Part shown: positions 31,547 to 41,170 of the stretch, one piece after another
Numbering within the stretch: position 1 is the stretch's first letter
Layout: every line of letters starts with the position of its first letter
From: Palsa-504 sp963835775
GTDB lineage: Bacteria > Actinomycetota > Actinomycetes > Streptosporangiales > Streptosporangiaceae
Reading direction: 5' to 3'
Assembly: GCA_963835775.1 (NCBI GenBank)
Contig: CAWIHB010000020.1
Span: 248,001-312,000, forward strand
DNA length: 64,000 nucleotides
Program-made: the position numbers and the translations under genes
Notes under the pieces: generated by a model
Databases searched by the model: none
What the model saw: the letters and a program-made list of their open reading frames with translations, nothing else
Told to the model about the DNA's origin: nothing

Positions 31547-32259
31547 CCGGGGACCGTGACCCCATCCAGCAGTACCTGGACCAGCTGCGGCTGAGCCTGC
31601 GCATCCCCGAGGTCGGCCGGATCCTGGTCGAGGCGGAAGACCACCTGCGGGCCGCAACCGCCGCCGGGATGGCGGAGGGGCTGACCGAGCGCGCAGCGCA
31701 GCAGGCGGCGATCGCTGGTTTCGGGCCGGTGCGGGCGATCGTTTACGCGCACCAGACGCGCCACGGGCGGGTGGCCGCGGTGCTCGCTGACCTGGCCATC
31801 GCGCTGTGGCGGGTAGCCGCCTTCTACCTGCTCGCGGCCTTCCTCCTGGGCCTTGCCGGGCTCCTCAGGCCCGGATCCGGGTGCCTCGCCCGCGACGCGT
31901 CCTGCGAGCTGCCGACCTTGGTACCCGAGACCAGCGCCCTCGCGGCACTCATCTCCTGGGCCGCTACGGGGGTAGCCGGCCTGGCCCTGCTCGCGGCATA
32001 CTTTGCCGTCCGCCGGGTCCAGCGGCGCCGTGGCCGGGTATGGTCGGTGCCGCTTGGCGGCTACTTCCCGCTGGCGGCGGTCGTCGCGTCCGTCGCGGCT
32101 GGTGTCGGACTGCTGCTGCTGTATACAACAGCCCACGTCGTGTTCGGGCCGTGGTCCGCCATTATCATCTACGCGGCGTTGGGCCTGGTGATCACCTATG
32201 GATTGCGGATGTGGCGGATGCTCTGGAACCAGGCGCGCGGCCGGGACGAGCTGGCATGA
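31543..32259 (+). CDS. Membrane protein with N-terminal HAAS-type domain
   Basis: 238 residues from the ATG overlapping the padR stop; the frame is open further upstream inside padR but that is overlap. The first ~75 residues form the helical HAAS/DUF1700-like domain (IPEVGRILVEAEDHLRAA, then ERAAQQAAIAGFG). Four to five membrane spans follow. Proteins of this type are almost always encoded next to PadR regulators and appear to work with them at the membrane. The gene overlaps the prenyltransferase gene as ATGA. Confidence 0.8.
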   Translation: MTGDRDPIQQYLDQLRLSLRIPEVGRILVEAEDHLRAATAAGMAEGLTERAAQQAAIAGFGPVRAIVYAHQTRHGRVAAVLADLAIALWRVAAFYLLAAFLLGLAGLLRPGSGCLARDASCELPTLVPETSALAALISWAATGVAGLALLAAYFAVRRVQRRRGRVWSVPLGGYFPLAAVVASVAAGVGLLLLYTTAHVVFGPWSAIIIYAALGLVITYGLRMWRMLWNQARGRDELA

Positions 32260-33041
32260 CAGCAGGAATACCGGGTCGGCAGTTCCTCTACCGCCTGTAC
32301 GCCCGCAGGCTCCGCAAGCAGCTGGCAGGCGGGCAGCTACCCAGGCATGTGGGCATCATCATGGACGGCAACCGGCGCTGGGCTCGCCGGCAGGGCATGG
32401 CAGACCCCAGCCTCGGCCACCAGTACGGCGCGCATCATGTCGAGAACGTGCTGAACTGGTGCGAGAAGACCGGGATCAGGCACGTCACCGTGTTCGTGTG
32501 CTCCACCGAGAACCTCGCCCGCCGCGGCGATGCCGAGGTCGCCTTCCTTATGCAGGTCATCGAGCAGGTCATCGCCGACGAGCTCAGCCGCGACCCTGCC
32601 TGGCAGGTCCACCTCGCCGGTGCCCTCGACGTGCTGCCGGACACCACCGCGCGGGCGCTCAAGCGGGCCGTCGAGGCAAGCCGGGACTGCACGACAGGCG
32701 CGCACGTCACACTCGCCGTCGGCTACGGCGGCAGGCAAGAGGTCATCGACGCGTTCCGCTCCCTGCTCTCCGAGCAGGCCGCACGGGGCACCACGCTCGC
32801 TGAGCTCGCCGAGACGATCACCACCGACGACCTCGCCCGCCATCTCTACACCGCAGGCCAGCCCGATCCCGACCTGGTCATCCGCACCAGCGGCGAGCAG
32901 CGCCTGTCCAACTTCCTGCTCTGGCAAAGCGCCTACTCCGAACTGTACTTCTGCGAGGCCTACTGGCCCGCCTTCCGCGAGATCGACTTTCTCCGCGCGC
33001 TCCGCAGCTTCGCCGCCAGGCAGCGCCGCTACGGCCGCTGA
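32256..33041 (+). CDS. uppS: cis-Prenyltransferase (polyprenyl diphosphate synthase, UppS family)
   Basis: 261 residues. The catalytic Asp37 is in HVGIIMDGNRRWAR, and the isopentenyl-diphosphate site RTSGEQRLSNFLLWQSAYSE is complete. It condenses isopentenyl diphosphate onto an allylic diphosphate to make a Z-polyprenyl chain such as undecaprenyl or decaprenyl carrier lipid. The start ATG overlaps the stop of the membrane gene. Control by padR suggests this is an inducible extra copy rather than the housekeeping enzyme; product chain length cannot be read here. Confidence 0.92.
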   Translation: MTAGIPGRQFLYRLYARRLRKQLAGGQLPRHVGIIMDGNRRWARRQGMADPSLGHQYGAHHVENVLNWCEKTGIRHVTVFVCSTENLARRGDAEVAFLMQVIEQVIADELSRDPAWQVHLAGALDVLPDTTARALKRAVEASRDCTTGAHVTLAVGYGGRQEVIDAFRSLLSEQAARGTTLAELAETITTDDLARHLYTAGQPDPDLVIRTSGEQRLSNFLLWQSAYSELYFCEAYWPAFREIDFLRALRSFAARQRRYGR

Positions 33042-33088
33042 ACCCGAAGATCCATCCTCTGCCTCCCGGTGGCACACCTGGCCAGAAA

Positions 33089-33361
33089 TCACGTCATCCA
33101 GACGACCCGCAGGTGGATGGAGTCGACCGCGGCCCGGGAGAAGCCCAGCAAGGTCGGCGGCACGAAGTTCCAGCTACGCGATCCGCCCAATACCGGAGAG
33201 AGATACCCCGGTTGCGCGAAGAGGTCGCTGCGCTCCGGGCAGGCCTGAATGCGCTGATCACGAACACACTTACGGAGCGGGGTCGAGGGCGCACGAATGA
33301 TGCTGTGGGTGTCGATGCCGTTGTAGCAGTAGAGATCCTCGATCGACCCGGACTGGCCGAA
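33089..33361 (-). pseudogene. 5'-truncated fragment of an unrecognised protein gene
   Basis: A minus-strand frame after a stop reads FGQSGSIEDLYCYNGIDTHS and ends PPTLLGFSRAAVDSIHLRVV plus three residues. It has the look of real protein but no start codon and mixed third-position composition. I cannot name the family. The rest of 33042-33485 shows no convincing gene on either strand. Confidence 0.4.
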
Positions 33362-33485
33362 CTATGGGCCACGCCGAGGGCGGCGTGCGGCGACATGGTG
33401 GATCGTGGCCAGGAAGGACAGCGAGGAGGTTCCTGATAGCTGCCAGAGGCTCGCAGTCCCGGCTGGAAAAGCCCCGGACAGCCGA

Positions 33486-33518
33486 GTGCCGGGCCCGGCG
33501 GGAGGTCGGGCCCGGCAC
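33486..33518 (-). terminator. Hairpin terminator after the principal sigma factor gene
   Basis: A perfect 12-bp inverted repeat (33486-33497 with 33507-33518) with a 9-nt loop, 27 bases past the sigma factor stop. No U-run follows, as usual in high-GC actinobacteria. Confidence 0.75.
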
Positions 33519-33544
33519 ATGATGACGGGAGGCAAGTAACAGGG

Positions 33545-34876
33545 TTATAAGCTCGCGAAGTCCAGCAGCGGCTGCGCGCGGCTCGGGTGCCGCAGCTTGG
33601 ACAGCGACTGCTTCTCCAGCTGCCTGATCCGCTCGCGGGTCAGGCCGAGCGCACGGCCGATCTCGTCCAGGGTGTGCGGGTTGCCGTCGTACAGGCCGAA
33701 CCGCATGGCCATGATCGTGGCCTCGCGCGGCGTCAGCGCGTCCAGCGCCGAACGCAGCTGCTCGGCCATCAGCTGGCGGTCGACCAGCTCGGAGGCCTCG
33801 GGCGCGTCGGTGTCCTCGATGAGGTCGCCGATGCTGGTCTCGCCGTCCTCGCCGATGGTGGAGTCGAGCGAGATCGGCTGACGCGACGTACGCAGCAGCT
33901 CCTCGATCTGGTCCGGCGTCCGGTCCAGCTCGACCGCGAGCTCTTCCGGGGTCGGCTCGCGGCCCAGGCGCTGGTGCATGTCACGCTCGACCCGGCTCAG
34001 CTTGCTGAGCATCTCGAGCACGTGCACCGGCAGTCGGATGGTCCGCGCCGAGTCGGCGAAACCGCGCTGGATAGCCTGCCTGATCCACCACATGGCGTAG
34101 GTGGAGAACTTGTAGCCCTTGGTGTAGTCGAACTTCTCCACGGCCCTGATCAGGCCGAGGTTGCCCTCCTGCACCACATCGAGCAGGGACAGGCCCCGGT
34201 CGCTGTACTTCTTGGCGACCGAGACGACCAGGCGCAGGTTCGCCTCGAGCATGTGTGCCTTGGCCCGGCGGCCGTCCTCGGCGATGATCTCGAGCTCGTG
34301 CCGGAAGGTCTCGTCCAGACCGACTCCGCCGTCCAGACCCAGGGTCTCCAGCTTGTGCTCGGCGAACAGCCCGGCCTCGATCCGCTTGGCCAGGTCCACC
34401 TCCTGCTCGGCGGTGAGCAGGCTGGTGCGGCCGATGGACTTCAGGTAGGTGTGCACCGAGTCGCCCATGGCGGGCGTCTGGTCGTCGAGGTCGACCTCGG
34501 CCAGCGCCGCGGCCTCCGCCTCCAGCGTCACCACATCGGCGTCGGCCAGGTCAGCTTCGGGCTCGTCACCGCTCCCGGCATCAACCTCGCCGGCGTCCTT
34601 GGCGGCCCGCGCCGGAGCCGCCGCCGAGCGCACCGCGCGGCCCTTGGCCGGCTCGGCCAGCTCGTTGGCCAGCCGGACGCCGGAGTCGGTCAGCTCGCGC
34701 AGGATGGACCGGCCCTCGGCAGGCGTCAGACCCGCCTGGTCAAAGGCGTTCCTCAGCTCCGCAAGAGACAGGTGACCCTGGCTACGTCCCCGCTGGATCA
34801 GGTCATCCACTCGGGTCGTGCTCGCCTCTTCATCCGTTTCAGCGACCGTTGAGGTCGCCATGGCGATCTGCGGCAT
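33545..34876 (-). CDS. hrdB: Principal RNA polymerase sigma factor, HrdB/RpoD type
   Basis: 443 residues from ATG 34876, which has the strong site GGAGGGAGGT five bases upstream; an in-frame start 33 bases earlier is unlikely. The N-terminal ~150 residues are the acidic, Ala-rich region 1 of actinobacterial HrdB. Regions 1.2 (DSVHTYLKSIGRTSLLTAEQ), 2 (LRLVVSVAKKYSDRG, FSTYAMWWIRQAI), 3 and 4.2 (TLDEIGRALGLTRERIRQLE) are complete. It directs RNA polymerase to housekeeping promoters. Whether it is the essential hrdB or a close paralogue needs genome context. Confidence 0.93.
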   Translation of the reverse strand: MPQIAMATSTVAETDEEASTTRVDDLIQRGRSQGHLSLAELRNAFDQAGLTPAEGRSILRELTDSGVRLANELAEPAKGRAVRSAAAPARAAKDAGEVDAGSGDEPEADLADADVVTLEAEAAALAEVDLDDQTPAMGDSVHTYLKSIGRTSLLTAEQEVDLAKRIEAGLFAEHKLETLGLDGGVGLDETFRHELEIIAEDGRRAKAHMLEANLRLVVSVAKKYSDRGLSLLDVVQEGNLGLIRAVEKFDYTKGYKFSTYAMWWIRQAIQRGFADSARTIRLPVHVLEMLSKLSRVERDMHQRLGREPTPEELAVELDRTPDQIEELLRTSRQPISLDSTIGEDGETSIGDLIEDTDAPEASELVDRQLMAEQLRSALDALTPREATIMAMRFGLYDGNPHTLDEIGRALGLTRERIRQLEKQSLSKLRHPSRAQPLLDFASL

Positions 34877-35003
34877 GAGACACCTCCCTCCTCCTAGATA
34901 CGCACGCAATCAACACGCCGTTCAGTGCTGCCTCGTTTCGGGCTTCCACCAAGTACCCCTCGTCTCCCCGCGTAGTCCTCAGCAGGGGTACATTGTCTGG
35001 GCA

Positions 35004-36281
35004 CTAATTAGTAACGTTCTCCGCCTCAGATTGTTCCCGCCGTAGCAGTTCTCGCTTGAGCAGGACGAGGTCGTGCTTCCCGTTGGGGAGCACGGGAACG
35101 GCATCGACCATGACGACCCTGCTCGGAGCAGCGTAACGCGGCAGGCGCTCGCGCACATGCTGTCGGAGCAATTCGAGCGCCGGCGGATCGGATGGATCGG
35201 ACGGTACCACGACCGCAATGACACGTTCGCCCCATTCAGGGTCGGATTGCCCGACGACCGCCACCTCCCGGACGCCCGGACAGCCCGCCAGCGCCGCCGC
35301 AACCTCGTCGGGGACCACCTTGTGCCCGCCGGTGTTGATGACGTCGTCCGCGCGCCCCCGGACCACCAGCCGCCCCGAGGCGTCCAGCCGCCCCAGGTCG
35401 CCGGTGACGAACCAGCCGCCTGGCGATTGGCCGCCCCGGTAACGGGAAAACAGCACCGGGCCGCTGATCCGGATGCGGCCGTCTTCGCCGACCTCGGCCC
35501 GCACCCCGTCCAGCGGTACGCCGTCGTACACGCAGCCGCCGCAGGTCTCGGTCATGCCGTAGGTCGTCACCACCGGCACGCGGGCGGCCCGCGCCGCATC
35601 GAGCAGGCCGCCGGGCGCGGCGGCTCCGCCGAGCAGCACCGAGGAGAAGCCGCTCAGCGCTGATGTCCCGCTATTTGTCGGTATATCGCCCTGTCGACTT
35701 TCGCTGGCCAGCAGGCGCCGCAGCTGGGTCGGCACCAGCGAGACGTGCGCACAGCCCGAGGCGGCGACCGTCCGCGGGTCGGCCCGGTCGGCCAGCACCG
35801 GGTCGGTGCCGCTGACCAGCGAGCGCACCAGCACCTGGATCCCGGCGACGTGGGTGACGGGCAGGCAGCACAGCCACCGCTCGCCGGGCCGCGCGCCGAT
35901 CCGGCCCAACGAGGCCCGCGCCGAGTGCAGCAGCGCCGCCGCGCTCAGCTCGACCCCCTTGGGCGGGCCGGTGGATCCCGAGGTGGCGATGACGACCGCC
36001 GTACCTTCAGCGACCGCCTTCTGATCGGCCGAACGGGCCGTGGTTGCTCCGTCCGGATCCTCCACCGTGTCCGGGGCCAGCGTGCCGAGCAGCTCGGCCA
36101 GCCGGGCTGGCGGCAGCCCGGCGTCCAGCGGCAGGATGGCCGGCCCGCTGCCGTCCAGCGCCGCGGCCAGCAGCTCGATCAGCCGGGGCCCTTGGTGCCT
36201 GGCCGGGCCGACGAGGACCGCGTGGAGCCGCGGGGGGGCATGGGGGGGTCGTCCCCCCGGGCCGACAGAGCGCTTGGTCAC
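35004..36281 (-). CDS. menE: o-Succinylbenzoate--CoA ligase
   Basis: 425 residues from a GTG. The adenylate-forming motifs are ATSGSTGPPKGV, TYGMTETCGG, the FVTGDLGRLD segment and the C-terminal catalytic lysine NGKHD. In the menaquinone pathway it activates o-succinylbenzoate with ATP and CoA for MenB. It is divergent from menB, with 38 bases between starts, so the two transcripts share a promoter region. It is shorter than many acyl-CoA ligases, as is normal for MenE. Confidence 0.92.
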   Translation of the reverse strand: MTKRSVGPGGRPPHAPPRLHAVLVGPARHQGPRLIELLAAALDGSGPAILPLDAGLPPARLAELLGTLAPDTVEDPDGATTARSADQKAVAEGTAVVIATSGSTGPPKGVELSAAALLHSARASLGRIGARPGERWLCCLPVTHVAGIQVLVRSLVSGTDPVLADRADPRTVAASGCAHVSLVPTQLRRLLASESRQGDIPTNSGTSALSGFSSVLLGGAAAPGGLLDAARAARVPVVTTYGMTETCGGCVYDGVPLDGVRAEVGEDGRIRISGPVLFSRYRGGQSPGGWFVTGDLGRLDASGRLVVRGRADDVINTGGHKVVPDEVAAALAGCPGVREVAVVGQSDPEWGERVIAVVVPSDPSDPPALELLRQHVRERLPRYAAPSRVVMVDAVPVLPNGKHDLVLLKRELLRREQSEAENVTN

Positions 36282-36319
36282 GATCGTTAAGGTTAGAACC
36301 CGGAATGAGGAGGTTACGA

Positions 36320-37150
36320 GTGATCGAATGGCAGCGGTCTGGCCCGGAACCTGGGAAGGACTACTCCGACATCTTCTACGACACGGCCGAGGGCATCGCG
36401 AAGATCACTATCAACCGGCCCGAAGTGCGCAACGCGTTCCGGCCGACGACCCTCTTCGAGCTGTCGCACGCGTTCGACGTCGCGCGCGACGATCCGGGCA
36501 TCGGTGTGATCATTCTCACCGGTGCGGGTGATCAGGCGTTCTGTTCCGGTGGCGACCAGAAGATCCGCGGCGACGACGGCTACCTCGACGGGCGCGGCGT
36601 AGGCCGCCTCAACGTGCTCGACCTGCAGGTCCAGATCCGGCGCACGCCCAAGCCGGTGATCGCCATGGTGGCCGGGTACGCCATCGGCGGCGGGCATGTG
36701 CTGCACGTGTGCTGCGACCTGACCATCGCTGCGGACAACGCCATCTTCGGCCAGACCGGGCCCAAGGTCGGCTCGTTCGACGGCGGTTACGGCTCCTGGC
36801 TGCTGGCCGCCACCGTGGGCCTGAAGAAGGCCCGCGAGATCTGGTACCTGTGCCGCCAGTACGACGCCCAGCAGGCGCTGGACATGGGCCTGGTCAACGA
36901 GGTCGTCCCGCTGGCCTCGCTGGAGCAGGAGACGGTGGCTTGGGCCCGCGAGCTGATGGCCAAGTCGCCGCTGGCGCTGCGCATGCTCAAGGGCTCGCTC
37001 AACGCGTTCACCGACGGCGCGGCCGGCATGCAGCAGTTCGCCGGCGACGCCACCATGCTCTACTACATGAGCGAGGAGGCCCAGGAGGGCCGCAACGCCT
37101 ACCAGCAGAAGCGCCAGCCCGACTTCTCCCAGTTCCCCAGGCGCCCATGA
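36320..37150 (+). CDS. menB: 1,4-Dihydroxy-2-naphthoyl-CoA synthase
   Basis: 276 residues from GTG 36320, six bases after GAGGAGG. This crotonase-fold enzyme shows the oxyanion segment GAGDQAFCSGGDQKIRGDDGY in part, KPVIAMVAGYAIGGGHVLH and FGQTGPKVGSFDGGYGS, which are specific for MenB. It closes the second ring of the naphthoquinone in the cytoplasm. The stop overlaps the menC start as ATGA, giving the order menB-menC-menD with coupled translation. Confidence 0.96.
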   Translation: MIEWQRSGPEPGKDYSDIFYDTAEGIAKITINRPEVRNAFRPTTLFELSHAFDVARDDPGIGVIILTGAGDQAFCSGGDQKIRGDDGYLDGRGVGRLNVLDLQVQIRRTPKPVIAMVAGYAIGGGHVLHVCCDLTIAADNAIFGQTGPKVGSFDGGYGSWLLAATVGLKKAREIWYLCRQYDAQQALDMGLVNEVVPLASLEQETVAWARELMAKSPLALRMLKGSLNAFTDGAAGMQQFAGDATMLYYMSEEAQEGRNAYQQKRQPDFSQFPRRP

Positions 37151-38127
37151 CCGGTTGGGCCGGGCTGCGGGCGTTCGCCATCCCGATGCCGGTGAAGTTC
37201 CGCGGCGTGACGGTCCGGGAGGGGGCGCTGATCCAGGGCCCGGGAGGGTGGGGGGAGTTCTCGCCTTTCGCCGAGTACGGTCCGCGGGAGTGCGCCCGCT
37301 GGCTGGCCAGCGCCCTCGAGTCCGCGGCAGGCGAATGGCCGGCGCCGGTCAGGGACCGGATCCCGGTCAACGTGACCGTCCCGGCCGTGGGACCCGAGCA
37401 GGCCATGCGGATCGTCGCCGGGTCGGGCTGCCGGACGGCGAAGGTCAAGGTGGCCGAGCGCGGCCAGGCCGAGGCCGACGACATCGAGCGGGTCGAGGCG
37501 GTCCGGGCGGCGCTCGGGCCGGACGGCAAGATCAGGGTCGATGCCAACGGCGGCTGGGATCCCGCGCAGGCGGCACGCATGCTGCGGCGACTGGCCGCGT
37601 TCGGCCTGGAGTACGCCGAGCAGCCGTGTGCCACCCTGGACGAGCTGGCCGAACTGCGCCGCGCCATCGACATCCCGATTGCCGCCGACGAGTCCATCCG
37701 GCGGGCCGAGGACCCGCTGCGGGTCCGGGCCGCGGGCGCGGCCGACATCGTGGTGCTCAAGGTCCAGCCGCTCGGCGGCGTCCGGGCCGCGCTGCGGGTG
37801 GCCGAGGCTTGCGGCCTGCCCGTCGTGGTATCCAGTGCGGTCGACACCTCCGTCGGCCTGGCCGCCGGCTTGGCGCTGGCCGCCGCGCTGCCCGAACTGC
37901 CTTACGCCTGCGGCCTGGCCACCATGTCGCTGCTGGCCGGGGACGTCACCGCCGATCCGCTGGTACCCGAAGCCGGGGAGCTGCCGGTCCGCCGTCCCGC
38001 CGTCGACTCGGCGCAGCTGGCCCGGTTCGAGGCCGATCCTGGCCCGTGGCGGGACCGGGCCGCGGCCGCGGCGCGGTTCCTGCCGGACCTGGTCCCGGCG
38101 GGCCCGCCCGCGCCGGAGCGCACGTGA
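37147..38127 (+). CDS. menC: o-Succinylbenzoate synthase
   Basis: 326 residues. An enolase-superfamily enzyme: the catalytic lysine pair is in TAKVKVAE, metal ligands are in RVDANGGWD, EQPC and AADES, and the second lysine is in VVLKVQPLGG. It dehydrates SHCHC to o-succinylbenzoate. The ATG overlaps the menB stop and the gene overlaps menD as GTGA. Confidence 0.94.
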   Translation: MTGWAGLRAFAIPMPVKFRGVTVREGALIQGPGGWGEFSPFAEYGPRECARWLASALESAAGEWPAPVRDRIPVNVTVPAVGPEQAMRIVAGSGCRTAKVKVAERGQAEADDIERVEAVRAALGPDGKIRVDANGGWDPAQAARMLRRLAAFGLEYAEQPCATLDELAELRRAIDIPIAADESIRRAEDPLRVRAAGAADIVVLKVQPLGGVRAALRVAEACGLPVVVSSAVDTSVGLAAGLALAAALPELPYACGLATMSLLAGDVTADPLVPEAGELPVRRPAVDSAQLARFEADPGPWRDRAAAAARFLPDLVPAGPPAPERT

Positions 38128-39848
38128 ACCCGGCCACCGCGTTCGGCGAGACCTTCGCAGATGAGCTGGTCCGGTGCGGCCTGCGTGAGGTGGTGCTGGC
38201 CCCCGGATCGCGCAGCACCCCGCTGGCCATGGCCTTCTTCGCCGCCGCCGAGCGGCGGCGGGTCCGGCTGCACGTCAGGATCGACGAGCGCTCGGCGTCG
38301 TTCGCCGCCCTCGGCCTGGCCAAGGCCAGCCGCCGCCCGGTGGCCGTGCTGTGCACGTCGGGCACGGCCGCGGCCAACTTCCACCCCGCGGTGATCGAGG
38401 CCGACGAGTCCGGCGTCCCGCTGCTGGTCCTCACCGCCGACCGGCCAGGCGAGCTGCGGAGCACCGGCGCCAACCAGGCGATCGACCAGATCAAGCTGTA
38501 CGGCAGCGCGGTGCGCTGGTTCTTCGAGGCCGGGGTGCCGGAGCGGCGGGCCGGGGCGGCCGCCTACTGGCGCTCGCTGGCCTGCCAGGCCTGGGCCCGC
38601 GCGACGGGCAGCGCGGGCGGCTTCGCGGGCCCGGTCCACCTCAACCTGGCCTTCCGTGACCCGCTCACCCCGGACCCGGCCGGACCCGTGGACCTGGCCG
38701 GGGACCAGGACTGGCCGGATTCCCTGCGCGGCCGGCCGGACGGGAAACCGTGGACACGCTTCGAGCCGCCGGGCGCCGTGCCCGCCCCGCTGCACCTCCC
38801 CTGGACTGAGCACGGCCTGGTGATCTGCGGCGACGGCGACTACGACGCGGCGGCGCTGGTCGAGCTGGCCGGACAGGCCGGCTGGCCGGTGCTGGCGGAG
38901 CCATCGTCCGGTGCCCGGCACGGGCCGAACGCGCTGCCCGCCTACCAGTACCTGCTCGCGACGCCGGAATTCACGGCCGCGTACCGCCCGGACGTGCTGG
39001 TGTCGGCCGGGCGGCCGGGCCTTTCCCGCCCCCAGTCGGCCCTGCTGGCCGGCCAGGCCGGCCGGCACGTGGTCATCGGGCAGGGCCCGGGGCGCTGGTC
39101 CGACCCGCAACGCTCCGCCACCGACGTGGCCGCGGCCGTCCGGCTCAGCGGGGCGCAGGCCGCTCCGACGCCGTGGCGCCAGACGCCGTGGCTGGAGGCC
39201 TGGCGCCGGGCGGATGACGCGGCGCGGCAAGCGGTGGACGCGATCCTGGACGGTGACGACCGGCTGACCGAGCCGCGGCTGGCCCGCGACCTGGTTCTGG
39301 GGCTGCCGGAACAAGCACTGCTGTGGACCGCGAGCAGTCTGCCCGTTCGGGATATTGACTGTCATGCCGTGACCCGAGCCGACATCCGCGTCCTGGCCAG
39401 CCGGGGCGCCAGCGGCATCGACGGCACCACCTCCGCGGCTATCGGCGCCGCGCTGGCCCACGGCGGGCCGGCCTTCGCCCTGCTCGGTGACCTGGCCTTC
39501 CTGCACGACGCGCCCGGCCTGGCGCTCGGCCCGGAGGAACCGCGGCCGGACCTGTGCCTGATCGTGGTCAACAACGACGGCGGCGGGATCTTCTCCACCC
39601 TCGAGCAGGCCGCCTTCCCCGGTTCGTTCGAGCGGCTGTTCGGCACGCCGCACGGGGCCGACCTGCACCACCTGGCCGCCGCGTTCGGCCTGCCCTACCA
39701 GCGCCTCGAGCAGTCCGAGGACCTGGGCAAGGCCCTGGCGGGCAGCGGCCTGCGGATCGTCGAGGCGCAGACCAGCCGTGCGGCGGGCGCCGAACTGCGC
39801 GAGCAGCTGCGCGCGGCGGCGGCCGCGGCCGTGCGGTCCGCCCTGTAG
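38124..39848 (+). CDS. menD: SEPHCHC synthase (menaquinone biosynthesis MenD)
   Basis: 574 residues from a GTG overlapping the menC stop. A thiamine-diphosphate enzyme: the N-terminal APGSRSTPLAMAFF segment and the activating Glu in HVRIDERSASF are present, and the cofactor/metal motif is GDLAFLHD ... NNDGGGIFS. It couples isochorismate with 2-oxoglutarate. The isochorismate synthase that would feed it is partly visible at the right edge of the window. Confidence 0.95.
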   Translation: MNPATAFGETFADELVRCGLREVVLAPGSRSTPLAMAFFAAAERRRVRLHVRIDERSASFAALGLAKASRRPVAVLCTSGTAAANFHPAVIEADESGVPLLVLTADRPGELRSTGANQAIDQIKLYGSAVRWFFEAGVPERRAGAAAYWRSLACQAWARATGSAGGFAGPVHLNLAFRDPLTPDPAGPVDLAGDQDWPDSLRGRPDGKPWTRFEPPGAVPAPLHLPWTEHGLVICGDGDYDAAALVELAGQAGWPVLAEPSSGARHGPNALPAYQYLLATPEFTAAYRPDVLVSAGRPGLSRPQSALLAGQAGRHVVIGQGPGRWSDPQRSATDVAAAVRLSGAQAAPTPWRQTPWLEAWRRADDAARQAVDAILDGDDRLTEPRLARDLVLGLPEQALLWTASSLPVRDIDCHAVTRADIRVLASRGASGIDGTTSAAIGAALAHGGPAFALLGDLAFLHDAPGLALGPEEPRPDLCLIVVNNDGGGIFSTLEQAAFPGSFERLFGTPHGADLHHLAAAFGLPYQRLEQSEDLGKALAGSGLRIVEAQTSRAAGAELREQLRAAAAAAVRSAL

Positions 39849-39925
39849 CGCCTACATCCCTGGTTGTACGGGCGCTGCGACCCGGGACGGACGCGCGGCC
39901 CGCCGATCGGGGTTACTGTCGGAAT

Positions 39926-41170
39926 ATGGCTGCCGGGGATAGCGCTGCCGCAGACACCGAAGCCCTAGACACCGAAGCACTGGTGCGGCCGCCGCTGGTC
40001 GACCGGCTGACCGAGGGGCAGTGGCAGGCGGTCGACGCCGTGGCCGCCGTGCTGGCCGCGGTCGTGGTGGTCTTCGACGTGCGCCTGGGACACGGATTCC
40101 GGTTCGTCGTGCCGGTCCTGCCGGAGGGACTGCTCGGCCTGGCCGCGACCCTCCCGGTGGCCGTCCGGCGGCCGTGGCCCGTCCCGGTGCTGGCCGTGGT
40201 GACCGCGGCCGTCAGCGCGCTGACCGCGCTGGGCCGCGCGCCGCTGAACGTGGACATCATGCTCGGCATGGCGGCCTATATGGCCGCCGTCAGGCCGCGG
40301 CGCACGGCAGGACTGGCCGCGCTGGTCGGTGCCGAGCTGATCATCGTGTGCGGGCTCGCCGCCGCCGCGCTGTCGGCGCGCAGCCAGTCCGACACCGCGC
40401 ACAGCATGTTGGCCGCCGGCGCGCTGTGGTTCGTGGGCTACGGGGTGCGGGAGCGCCGCATCTACCTGGCCGCGGAGCAGGCGCAGCGGCAGCGGGCCGA
40501 GGCCGAGCGCGGGCGCCTGGCCGTCCGCCAGGAACGGGTCAGGATCGCCCGGGAGCTGCACGACGTGGTGGCGCACACCCTGAGCGTGGTCACCTTCCAG
40601 GCCGGCGTCGGCCGCAAGGTCGGCGCGGCCCGCCCGGCCGAGGCGCTGCTGGCCCTGCGCGCCGTGGAGGTCACCGGCCGGGGCGCCCTGGAGGAACTGC
40701 GCCGTATCCTCGGGCTGCTGCGCGAAGACGACGCCGAGCAGCCCAGCCTGGCCCCCGCGCCGGGCCTCGCGGACCTGGGCGAGCTCGCCGACACGGTGCG
40801 GGGCGCCGGGATCCCGGTCCGGCTGTCGGTGACCGGCGACGAGGCGGCACTGCCCCCGGCCGCGTCGCTGACCGTGTACCGGATCGTGCAGGAGGCGCTG
40901 ACCAACGTGGTCAAGCACGCCCGCGACGCGGAGGCGGCGGTCCGGGTGCGCGTGGGACCTGACGGCGTGCTGGTCACCGTGTCCGACAACGGCCGCGGGA
41001 CGGCTGACGCGGGCGGCGCCGGAGGAACCGCCCGGCACGGCATCGTCGGCATGCGCGAGCGGGCCGCGGCGTTCGGCGGCACTCTGGAGGCCGGGCCGAT
41101 TGCCAGCGGCGGGTTCCAGGTGCGGGCGTTCCTGCCCGCGCCGGGCCGCAGCGCCGAGCAGGTGGCATGA
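39926..41170 (+). CDS. Sensor histidine kinase, HisKA_3 (NarL/DesK type)
   Basis: 414 residues from ATG 39926. About six membrane spans occupy residues 35-165, a coiled region follows, and the phosphoacceptor is His212 in RIARELHDVVAHTLS. The ATPase domain has the N box (VQEALTNVVKHA) and G boxes (VSDNGRGTAD, HGIVGMRERA). It lacks a large extracellular sensor, so the signal is likely sensed in or at the membrane. The gene overlaps that of the response regulator. Confidence 0.92.
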   Translation: MAAGDSAAADTEALDTEALVRPPLVDRLTEGQWQAVDAVAAVLAAVVVVFDVRLGHGFRFVVPVLPEGLLGLAATLPVAVRRPWPVPVLAVVTAAVSALTALGRAPLNVDIMLGMAAYMAAVRPRRTAGLAALVGAELIIVCGLAAAALSARSQSDTAHSMLAAGALWFVGYGVRERRIYLAAEQAQRQRAEAERGRLAVRQERVRIARELHDVVAHTLSVVTFQAGVGRKVGAARPAEALLALRAVEVTGRGALEELRRILGLLREDDAEQPSLAPAPGLADLGELADTVRGAGIPVRLSVTGDEAALPPAASLTVYRIVQEALTNVVKHARDAEAAVRVRVGPDGVLVTVSDNGRGTADAGGAGGTARHGIVGMRERAAAFGGTLEAGPIASGGFQVRAFLPAPGRSAEQVA

